Part shown: piece after piece, positions 27,208 through 39,200 of the stretch
Position numbering within the stretch: position 1 is the first letter of the stretch
How the letters are laid out: every line of letters starts with the position of its first letter
Source: Gavia stellata
Lineage: Eukaryota; Chordata; Aves; Gaviiformes; Gaviidae
DNA: 64,000 nt
Direction: 5' to 3'
Assembly (NCBI RefSeq): GCF_030936135.1
Contig: NC_082636.1
Span: forward strand, 62,001 to 126,000
The notes under the pieces: generated by a model
Database searches by the model: none
Told to the model about the DNA's origin: nothing
What the model saw: only the letters and a program-made list of their open reading frames with translations
Translations under genes and position numbers: made by a program

Positions 27208-30200
27208 ATGGGGCCTCCTCGGACGTTCCTCCTCTGGGTTTGGTTCCTGCTCCAGTGCGGTGAGTCCCATTTGGCCAAAATCCCCCTTTCTCCACCCAAA
27301 TTCCACCTTTTCCATATCCGGCCCCAAATTCCGCATATCCGGCCCCAAATCCACCCACCCTTCCGTTCCACCTCTCCCTTTGCATCTCCAGCCCCAAATT
27401 GGGCGTTTTCAGCCCCAAATCCACGCACCCTTTCACTCCACCTCTCCTTTTTCATCTCCGGCCCCAAATTCGGCATTTCCAGCCCCAAATTCGGCATTTC
27501 TGGCCCCAAATCCACGTGCCCTTCCATTCCACCTCTCCCTTTGCATCTCCAGCCCCAAATTCGGCATTTCCGGCCCCAAATCCACACACCTTTCCATTCC
27601 ACCTCTCCCTTTGCATCTCCAGCCCCAAATTTGGCATTTCCAGCCCCAAATCCATGCGCCCTTCCATTCCACCTCTCTTTTTCCATCTCCAACCCCATAT
27701 TTGGCATTTGCAGCCCCAAATCCACACACATTTTCATTGCACCTCTCCATCTCCAACCCCAAATTCGGCATTTCCGGCCCCAAAGCCACTCACGCTTTCA
27801 TTCCACCTCTCCTCTTCCATCTCCGGCCCCAAATTCGGCATATCCGGCCCCAAATTCGGCATTTCCGGCCCCAAATCCATGCGCCCTTCCATTCCACCTC
27901 TCCTTTTCCATCTCCAACCCCATATTTGGCATTTGCAGCCCCAAATCCACACACATTTTCATTGCACCTCTCCATCTCCAGCCCCAAATTCGGCATTTCC
28001 GGCCCCAAATCCATGCGCCCTTCCATTCCACCTCTCCCTTTGCATCTCCAGCCCCAAATTTGGCATTTGCAGCCCCAAATCCACACACATTTTCATTGCA
28101 CCTCTCCATCTCCAGCCCCAAATTCGGCATTTCTGGCCCCAAATCCACACGCCCTTCCATTCCACCTCTCCTCTTCCACCTCCAACCCCAAATTCGGCTT
28201 TTCCAGCCCCAGAGCCACTCTCGCTTTCATTCCACCTTTCCCTTTCCATCCCCAACCCCAAATTCGGCATTTCCGGCCCCAAAGCCACTCACGCTTTCAT
28301 TCCACCTCTCCTCTTCCATCTCCGGCCCCAAATTCGGCATATCCGGCCCCAAATTCGGCATTTCCGGCCCCAGAGCCACTCACGCTTTCATTCCACCTTT
28401 CCCTTTCCATCCCCAACCCCAAATTTGGCATTTCCAGCCCCAAATTCCCTTTAGAATGGGCAGCAGTGAGTGCTCAATCCCTACGCAAGCCCCTGGAGAG
28501 TCCCCACCCTTAAATCCCCCCATGACTGTAGACCGAAGGGAGGAAAGAGCGAGTTTGAGTGGGAGGAGAACAAAAAACAATGGGGAATTCTGCCTCATTG
28601 GACAACAGAAGAAGCTTCACACACACACACACAGAGACGCAGTGGATTCTCTGCTGTCTGATAAGGGGTTGGGCTGTTGCTCACTGACCTCTGGGTTTTA
28701 TTCCCCAGGTGCCGATCCACCGGCCCAGAGCGGAGCCAAACTCTGCCTTGGGGTGCGATGCGGACCGGGGAGCACGTGCAGAATGTCCGACGCCGGGCCC
28801 AAATGCGTCCCCTTGCCCTCATGCAAAAACTACCAGTGCAAGGAGGGGACGCAGTGCAAGATGGTGGACGGGTGGCCAAAATGTGTCCCACTGCCTTCGT
28901 GCAAGAACGTCCGCTGTGGAGAAGGAACGGAGTGCAAAATGGTGGATGGGTGGCCCAAGTGCGTCCCGTTGCCTTCATGCAAGAACACCCGTTGTGAAGC
29001 CGGAACCCAGTGCAAGATGGTGGACGGGTGGCCCAAGTGTGTCCCACTGCCTTCGTGCAAGAACATCCGTTGTGAAGCCGGAACCCAGTGCAAGATGGTG
29101 GACGGGTGGCCAAAATGTGTCCCACTGCCTTCATGCAGGAACGTCCGTTGTGGAGCTGGAACCCAGTGCAAGATGGTGGACGGGTGGCCCAAATGTGTCC
29201 CGTTGCCTTCGTGCAAGAACATCCGTTGTGAAGCCGGAACGCAGTGCAAGATGGTGGACGGGTGGCCCAAGTGTGTCCCGTTACCATCGTGCAAGAACAT
29301 CCGCTGTGGAGAAGGAACCCAGTGCAAGATGGTGGACGGGTGGCCAAAATGTGTCCCACTGCCTTCGTGCAAGAACGTCCGTTGTGGAGCCGGAACCCAG
29401 TGCAAGATGGTGGACGGGTGGCCCAAATGTGTCCCGTTGCCTTCATGCAAAAACGTCCGTTGTGGAGAAGGAACCCAGTGCAAGATGGTGGACGGGTGGC
29501 CAAAATGTGTCCCACTGCCATCGTGCAAGAACATCCGTTGTGGAGAAGGAACCCAGTGCAAGATGGTGGACGGGTGGCCAAAATGTGTGCCACTGCCTTC
29601 GTGCAAGAACGTCCGTTGTGGAGCCGGAACCCAGTGCAAGATGGTGGACGGGTGGCCCAAATGTGTGCCACTGCCATCGTGCAAGAACGTCCGTTGTGGA
29701 GCCGGAACCCAGTGCAAGATGGTGGACGGGTGGCCCAAGTGTGTCCCGTTACCATCGTGCAAGAACGTCCGTTGTGGAGCCGGAACCCAGTGCAAGATGG
29801 TGGACGGGTGGCCCAAGTGTGTCCCGTTGCCTTCATGCAAGAACGTCCGTTGTGGAGAAGGAACCCAGTGCAAGATGGTGGACGGGTGGCCCAAGTGCGT
29901 CCCATTACCATCATGCAAGAACGTCCGTTGTGGAGCCAGAACCCAGTGCAAGATGGTGGATGGGTGGCCCAAGTGCGTCCCATTACCATCGTGCAAGAAC
30001 ATCCGTTGTGAAGCTGGAACCCAGTGCAAGATGGTGGACGGGTGGCCCAAGTGTGTCCCACTGCCTTCGTGCAAGAACGTCCGCTGTGGAGAAGGAACGG
30101 AGTGCAAAATGGTGGATGGGTGGCCCAAGTGCGTCCCGTTGCCTTCATGCAAGAACACCCGTTGTGAAGCCGGAACCCAGTGCAAGATGGTGGACGGGTG

Positions 30201-33200
30201 GCCCAAGTGTGTCCCACTGCCTTCGTGCAAGAACGTCCGCTGTGGAGCCGGAACACAGTGCAAGATGGTGGACGGGTGGCCAAAATGTGTCCCGTTGCCT
30301 TCGTGCAAGAACGTCCGTTGTGAAGCCGGAACCCAGTGCAAGATGGTGGACGGGTGGCCCAAGTGCGTCCCCATCCCCTCGTGTCACCGATTCCGTTGCG
30401 GCGAGGGCATGCGGTGCAAGATGGTGGCTGGTTGGCCCAAATGCGTCCACCTCCCGCCCTCCTGCCGGCCCATTCGCTGCCCGAAGGGGACCCGTTGCAA
30501 GATGGTGGACGGTTGGCCCAAATGCGTGCGCAAGCAGCTCTTCCAGAGGGAAGCGCCACCGCCTCCGGCTCTTCACGTGTCACCCTCGTGCCACCATCAT
30601 CCCTGTCCCGAAGAGTCCACGTGTAAGGTGGTAGATGGTTGGCCCCGGTGTGTCCCAACCAAGACGTCCCCAAGGCGACCTTCTTGCGGTGACATCCACT
30701 GTCCCAAAGAGACCACGTGCAAGATGACGGACGGGTGGCCCCACTGCGTCCAAACCGGTCCCTCCTGTCACAACATCCAGTGCCAGAAGGGAACCGCGTG
30801 TCGGATGGTTGACGGTTGGCCACGGTGCGTCCCAACCAAGACGTCCTCAAGACAACCTTGCCGGGACGTCCCATGTCCCAAAGGGACCACGTGCGAGATG
30901 GTGGACGACCAACCACGCTGCGTCCCCAAACCCCCCTCCTGCGACGACGTCCAATGCCAGAAGGGAACCGTGTGTCACATGGTTGACGGGTGGCCTTGGT
31001 GTGGGCCAACAAAGACCTCCCACTTGCAACTGGTCCACAAAATCCCGACGTGTGAAGACATCCGTTGCCAAAAGGGGACGGTGTGTAAAATGCTGGACGG
31101 GTGGCCCAAATGCGTGGGTCCCCTGCCCTCCTGCAGTGACATCCAGTGTCCCCAAGGTACCACGTGCAAGATGATCAGCGGTTGGCCCAAATGCATCCAC
31201 AACCCGCCCTCCTGCGGCAACTTTCCGTGTCCGAAGGGGACCGTGTGCCTCATGGCGCACGGTTGGCCCCGCTGTGTGCAGAGAGGGCCGTCCCGCCACC
31301 AACCAGCTTCTCCCGCTCGGGCGGGAACCGGGAAATATTCCGATTCCCATCCCAGCCCGAAACATCTGCCCAGCGCGCAACCGTCCTGCACCAACGTACG
31401 GTGTCAGCAAGGGACCACGTGCAAGATGACGGATGGACAACCACGGTGTGTCCACAACCCGCCCTCCTGCAGTGACATCCAGTGCCAGAAGGGAACCACG
31501 TGTCAGATGGTCGAAGGTTGGCCACGGTGTGTCCAAACCAAGATGTCCATCAGGAAACCTTCTTGTGATGATGTCCACTGTCCCCAAGGGACGACGTGCA
31601 ACTTGATCAACGGCCAACCACGGTGTGTCCACAACCCGCCCTCCTGCCAGGACATCCAGTGCCAGAAGGGAACCATGTGTCAGATGGTCGATGGTTGGCC
31701 ACGGTGTGTCCAAGCCAAGATCTCCCACACACCACCCATCCCAAAAAGACCAACCTGTGAGGACATCCACTGCGCAAAAGGAACCGTGTGCACCACAGTC
31801 GATGGTGGACCCAAGTGCGTGGCCCAACAGCCTTCCTGCAGTGACGTCCAGTGTCCAAAAGGGACCACGTGCACGATGACGGATGGTCAACCACGGTGCG
31901 TCCACAACTCGCCCTCCTGCAGTGACATCCAGTGCCAGAAGGGAACCACGTGTCAGATGGTCGATGGTTGGCCACGGTGTGTCCAAACCAAGATGTCCAT
32001 CAGGAAACCTTCTTGCAATGAGGTCCGCTGTCCCCAACGGACCACGTGCAACTTGATCGACGGCCAACCACGATGTGTCCACAACCCGCCCTCCTGCAGT
32101 GACGTCCAGTGCCAGAAGGGAACCACGTGCCAGATGGTGGATGGTTGGCCACGGTGTGTCCAAGCCAAGATCTCCCACACACCACCCATCCCAAAAAGAC
32201 CAACCTGTGAGGACATCCACTGCGCAAAAGGAACCGTGTGCACCACAGTCGATGGTGGACCCAAGTGCGTGGCCCAACAGCCTTCCTGCAGTGACGTCCA
32301 GTGTCCAAAAGGGACCACGTGCAGGATGACGGATGGACAACCACGGTGTGTCCACAACCCGCCCTCCTGCAGTGACATCCAGTGCCAGAAGGGAACCACG
32401 TGTCAGATGGTCGATGGTTGGCCACGGTGTGTCCAAACCAAGATGTCCATCAGGAAACCTTCTTGTGATGATGTCCACTGTCCCCAAGGGACGACGTGCA
32501 ACTTGATCAACAGCCAACCACGGTGTGTCCACAACCCGCCCTCCTGCCAGGACATCCAGTGCCAAAAGGGAACCACGTGTCAGATGGTCGATGGTTGGCC
32601 ACGGTGCATCCAAACCAAGATGTCCATCAGAAAACCTTCTTGCAACGAGGTCCACTGTCCCCAAGGGACAACGTGCAACTTGATCAACGGCCAACCACGG
32701 TGTGTCCACAACCCGCCCTCCTGCAGGATGACGGATGGACAACCACGGTGTGTCCTCAACCCGCCCTCCTGCAGTGACATCCAGTGCCAGAAGGGAACCA
32801 CGTGTCAGATGGTCGATGGTTGGCCACGGTGTGTCCAAACCAAGACATCCTCAAGACCACCGTCTTGTCATGACATCCAGTGTCCCCAAGGGACCACGTG
32901 CAAGATGACAGACGATTGGCCCCACTGTGTCCACAACGCACCCTCCTGCAGTGACATCCAGTGCCAGAAGGGAACCACGTGTCAGATGGTGGATGGTTGG
33001 CCACGGTGTGTCCAAGCCAAGATCTCCCACACACCACCCATCCCAAAAAGACCAACCTGTGAGGACATCCACTGCGCAAAAGGAACCGTGTGCACCACAG
33101 TCGATGGTGGACCCAAGTGCGTGGCCCAACAGCCTTCCTGCAGTGACGTCCAGTGTCCAAAAGGGACCACATGCACGATGATGGATGGACAACCACGGTG

Positions 33201-36200
33201 TGTCCACAACCCGCCCTCCTGCAGTGACATCCAGTGCCAGAAGGGAACCACGTGTCAGATGGTCGATGGTTGGCCACGGTGTGTCCAAACCAAGATGTCC
33301 ATCAGGAAACCTTCTTGTGATGATGTCCACTGTCCCCAAGGGACGACGTGCAACTTGATCGACGGCCAACCACGGTGTGTCCACAACCCGCCCTCCTGCC
33401 AGGACATCCAGTGCCAGAAGGGAACCACGTGCCAGATGGTTGATGGTTGGCCACGGTGTGTCCAAACCAAGACATCCTCAAGACCACCGTCCTGTCATGA
33501 CATCCAGTGTCCCCAAGGGACCACGTGCAAGATGACGGATGATTGGCCCCACTGTGTCCACAACGCACCATCCTGCAGTGACATCCAGTGCCAGAAGGGA
33601 ACCACGTGTCAGATGGTGGATGGTTGGCCACGGTGTGTCCAAGCCAAGATCTCCCACATGCCACCCACCCCGAAAAGACCAACCTGTGAGGACATCCACT
33701 GCGCAAAAGGAACCGTGTGCACCACAGTCGATGGTGGACCCAAGTGCGTGGCCCAACAGCCTTCCTGCAGTGACGTCCAGTGTCCAAAAGGGACCACGTG
33801 CACGATGACGGATGGTCAACCACAGTGTGTCCACAATCTACCCTCCTGCCAGGACATCCAGTGCCAGAAGGGAACCACGTGCCAGATGGTCGATGGTTGG
33901 CCACGGTGTGTCCAAACCAAGATGTCCATCAGGAAACCTTCTTGCAACGAGGTCCGCTGTCCCCAAGGGACCACGTGCAACTTGATCGACGGCCAACCAC
34001 GGTGTGTCCACAACCCGCCCTCCTGCAGTGACGTCCAGTGCCAGAAGGGAACCACGTGTCAGATGGTCGAAGGTTGGCCACGGTGTGTCCAAACCAAGAT
34101 GTCCATCAGGAAACCTTCTTGTGATGATGTCCACTGTCCCCAAGGGACCACGTGCAACTTGATCGACGGCCAACCACGGTGTGTCCACAACCCGCCCTCC
34201 TGCCAGGACATCCAGTGCCAGAAGGGAACCACGTGTCAGATGGTCGAAGGTTGGCCACGGTGTGTCCAAACCAAGATGTCCATCAGGAAACCTTCTTGCA
34301 ACGAGGTCCGCTGTCCCCAAGGGACCACGTGCAACTTGAGCGACGGCCAACCACGGTGTGTCCACAACCCGCCCTCCTGCCAGGACATCCAGTGCCAGAA
34401 GGGAACCACGTGTCAGATGGTCGAAGGTTGGCCACGGTGTGTCCAAACCAAGATGTCCATCAGGAAACCTTCTTGTGATGATGTCCACTGTCCCCAAGGG
34501 ACCACATGCAACTTGATCGACGGCCAACCACGGTGTGTCCACAACCCGCCCTCCTGCAGTGACATCCAGTGCCAGAAGGGAACCACGTGTCAGATGGTCA
34601 ATGGTTGGCCACAGTGTGTCCAAACCAAGACATCCTCAAGACCACCGTCTTGTCACGACATCCAGTGTCCCCAAGGGACCACGTGCAGGATGACAGATAA
34701 TTGGCCCCACTGTGTCCACAGCGCACCCTCCTGCAGTGACATCCAGTGCCAGAAGGGAACCACGTGCCAGATGGTCGATGGTTGGCCACGGTGTGTCCAA
34801 GCCAAGACCACCCTGAGGCAACCATCTTGCAGCGATGTCTACTGTCCCCAAGGGACCATGTGCAACATGGTCAATGGGTGGCCCCAGTGTGTCCAAAATC
34901 GTCCCTCCTGCAGTGACATCCAATGCCAGAAGGGAATCACGTGCCAGATGGTCGATGGTTGGCCACGGTGTGTCCAAACCAAGCTGTCCCCAAGGAGACC
35001 TTCTTGCAGGAACATCCAGTGTCCCAAAGGGACCACGTGCAAGATGACAGACGGTTGGCCCCGATGTGTCCAAAATCCACCCTCCTGCAGTGACATCCAA
35101 TGCCAGAAGGGAACCACGTGCCAGATGGTCGATGGTTGGCCACAGTGCACCCAAACCAAGACCGTACTGAGGCAACCTTCTTGCAGGGACGTCCAATGTC
35201 CCAAAAGGACCACGTGTAAGATGCTGAAGGGGTGGCCTCAATGTGTCCACCACCAGCCCTCCTGCAGTGTCGTCCACTGTCCCGAAGGGACCACGTGTAA
35301 GATGACAGGTGGTTGGCCCCGATGTGTTCATATTCAACCTTCCTGCGAAGATGTCCAGTGCCAGAAGGGAACCACGTGCCAGATGGTCGATGGTTGGCCA
35401 CGGTGTGTCCAAACAAAGACATCCCTCAGGAGACCTTCTTGTAGCAACATCCACTGTCCCAAAGGGACCATGTGCAAGGTGACCAATGGGTGGCCTCAGT
35501 GTGTCCACAACCCGCCCTCCTGCCATGAGGTCCAGTGCCAGAAGGGAACCACGTGTCAGATGGTTGATGGTTGGCCACGGTGTGTCCAAGCCAAGACCAC
35601 CTTGAGGCAACCATCTTGCAGCGATGTCCGCTGTCCCCAAGGGACGACGTGTAGTTTGATCGATGGCCAACCACAGTGTGTCCCCAACCCGCCCTCCTGC
35701 AGCGACATCCAGTGTGAGAAAGGAACCACGTGTCAGATGGTCGATGGTTGGCCACGGTGCATCCAAACTAAGACCTTGCCAAGGCGACCTTCCTGCAGTG
35801 ACGTCCACTGTCCCAAAGCAACCACATGCAAAATGCTGCAGGGTTGGCCACAGTGTGTCCACAACCAACCCTCCTGTAACGACGTCCAATGCCAGAAGGG
35901 AACCACGTGTCAGATGGTTGATGGTTGGCCACGGTGTGTCCAAATCAAGACTTCCATTCGGAGACCTTCTTGCCGGGACGTCCAATGTCCCCAAGGGACC
36001 ACGTGCAAGATGACAGACGGTTGGCCCCGATGTGTCCACAATCGTCCCTCCTGCAGTGACACCCAGTGCCAGAAGGGAACCACGTGCCAGATGGTTGATG
36101 GTTGGCCACGGTGTGTCCAAATCAAGACCTCCATTAGGAGACCTACTTGCAGTGATGTCCACTGTCCCAAAGGGACCACGTGCAAGATGCTACAGGGGTG

Positions 36201-39200
36201 GCCCCAGTGTGTCCACAGCCATCCCTCCTGTAATGACGTCCAATGCCAGAAGGGAACCACGTGTCAGATGGTGGATGGTTGGCCACGGTGCGTCCAAACC
36301 AAGACCGTTCTGAGGCAACCGTCTTGTGGTGACATCCACTGTCCCAAAGGGACCACGTGCAAGATGCTGCAGGGGTGGCCTCAATGTGTCCACAGCCATC
36401 CCTCCTGCAGTGACATCCAGTGCCAGAAGGGAACCACGTGTCAAATGGTCGATGGTTGGCCACGGTGCGTCCAAACCAAGACCGTTCTGAGGCAACCATC
36501 TTGCAGTGACATCCACTGTCCCAAAGGGACCACGTGCAAGATGCTGCAGGGGTGGCCCCAGTGTGTCCACAGCCAACCCTCCTGTAATGACATCCACATC
36601 CACTGCCAGAAGGGAACCACGTGTCAGATGGTTGATGGTTGGCCACAGTGCATCCAAATCAAGACCTCCATTAGGAGACCTAGTTGCAGTGACGTCCACT
36701 GTCCCAAGGGGACCACGTGCAAGATGCTACAGGGGTGGCCCCAGTGTGTTCACATCCAACCCTCCTGCAGCGATGTCCACTGTCCCCAAGGGACCATGTG
36801 CAACATGGTCAACGGGTGGCCCCAGTGTGTCCAAAATCGTCCCTCCTGCAGTGACATCCACTGCCAGAAGGGAACCACGTGTCAGATGGTCGATGGTTGG
36901 CCACGGTGTGTCCAAACCAAGTTGTCCATCAGGAAACCTTCTTGCGATGATGTCCACTGTCCCCAAGGGACCACGTGCAACTTGATCGACGGACAACCAC
37001 GGTGTGTCCACAACCCGCCCTCCTGCAGTGACATCCAGTGCCAGAAACAAACCATGTGCCAGATGGTCGATGGTTGGCCACGGTGCGTCCAAACTAAGAC
37101 CTTGCCAAGGAGACCTTCCTGCCGTGACATCCACTGTCCCAAAGCAACCACGTGCAAGATGCTGCAGGGCTGGCCACAGTGTGTCCACACCCCACCCTCC
37201 TGCCAGGACATCCAGTGCCAGAAGGGAACCACGTGCCAGATGGTTGATGGTTGGCCACGGTGTGTCCAAAACAAGATGACCCCAACGAGACCTTCTTGCA
37301 TGAATGTCCAATGTCCCCAAGGGACCACGTGCAAGATGAGAGACGGTTGGCCCCAATGTGTCCAAAATCGTCCCTCCTGCAGTGACACCCAGTGCCAGAA
37401 GGGAACCACGTGCCAGATGGTTGATGGTTGGCCACGGTGTGTCCAAATCAAGACCTCCATTAGGAGACCTTCTTGCAGTGATATCCACTGTTCCAAGGGG
37501 ACCACGTGCAAGATGACCGATGGTTGGCCTCAGTGTGTCCACAACCCACCCTCCTGCCAGGACACCCAATGCCAGAAGGGAACCACGTGCCGGATGGTTG
37601 ATGGTTGGCCACAGTGCGTCCAAACCAAGACCGTTCTGAGGCAACCATCCTGCAACGATGTTCACTGTCCCCAAGGGACCACGTGCAACATGGTCAATGG
37701 GTGGCCCCAGTGTGTTCACAACCCACCCTCCTGCAGTGACCTCCAGTGCCAGAAGGGAACCACGTGCCAGATGGTTGATGGTTGGCCACGGTGTGTCCAA
37801 ATCAAGACCTCCATTAGGAGACCTTCTTGCAGTGATATCCACTGTTCCAAGGGGACCACGTGCAAGATGACCGATGGTTGGCCTCAGTGTGTCCATAACC
37901 CGCCCTCCTGCCAGGACACCCAATGCCAGAAGGGAACTACGTGCCGGATGGTTGATGGTTGGCCACGGTGTGTCCAAACCAAGACCGTTCTGAGGCAGCC
38001 ATCCTGCAACGATGTTCACTGTCCCCAAGGGACCACGTGTAATATGGTCAATGGGTGGCCCCAGTGTGTTCACAACCCACCCTCCTGCAGTGACCTCCAA
38101 TGCCAGAAGGGAACCATGTGCCAAATGGTTGATGGTTGGCCACGGTGTGTCCAAACCAAGACGTCCATTAGGACACCTTCTTGCAGTGATGTCCGCTGTC
38201 CCAAAGGGACCACCTGCAAGATGCTGCAGGGTTGGCCTCAGTGTGTCCACAGCCAACCCTCCTGTAACGACGTCCAATGCCAGAAGGGAACCACGTGTCA
38301 GATGGTTGATGGTTGGCCACGGTGTGTGCAAAACAAGATGACCCCAACGAGACCTTCTTGCCGGGACGTCCAATGTCCCCAAGGGACCACGTGCAAGATG
38401 ACAGACGGTTGGCCCCGATGTGTCCAAAATCGTCCCTCCTGCAGTGACATCCAGTGCCAGAAGGGAACCACGTGCCAGATGGTTGATGGTTGGCCACGGT
38501 GTGTCCAAACCAAGACCTCCATTAGGAGACCTACTTGCAGAGACGTCCGATGTTCCAAGGGGACCACATGCAAAATGCTACAGGGTTGGCCTCAGTGTGT
38601 CCACAGCCAACCCTCCTGTAACGACGTCCAATGCCAGAAGGGAACCACGTGCCAGTTGGTCAATGGTTGGCCACAGTGTGTCCAAACCAAGACGTTCATC
38701 AGGAAACCTTCTTGTAATGATGTCCACTGTCCCCAAGGAACCACGTGCAACTTGATCGATGGCCAACCACGGTGTGTCCACAACCCGCCCTCCTGCAGTG
38801 ACATCCAATGCCAGAAGGGAACCACGTGCCAGATCGTCGATGGTTGGCCACGGTGTCTACAAACCAAGACCGTTCTGAGGCAACCGTCTTGCAGTGACGT
38901 CCACTGTCCCCAAGGGACCACGTGCAAGATGACAGACGGTTGGCCCCAATGTGTCCAAAATCGTCCCTCCTGCAGTGACATCCAGTGCCAGAAGGGAACC
39001 ACGTGTCAGATGGTGGATGGTTGGCCACGGTGTGTCCAAACCAAGACCTCCATTAGGAGACCTTCCTGCAGTGACGTCCACTGTCCCAAAGGGACCACGT
39101 GCAAGATGCTGCAGGGGTGGCCCCAGTGTGTCCACAGCCAACCCTCCTGTAACGATGTCCACTGTCCCCAAGGGACCACGTGCAACATGGTCAATGGGTG

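Noticed and set aside
28595-31012. Open frames of 500-800 codons antisense or shifted to the CREMP array
   Set aside because: The 78-bp unit is a multiple of three, so all frames without a stop in one unit stay open through the array. Only the C-X4-C-X5-C-X8-C frame fits a known protein and continues into VWD domains.
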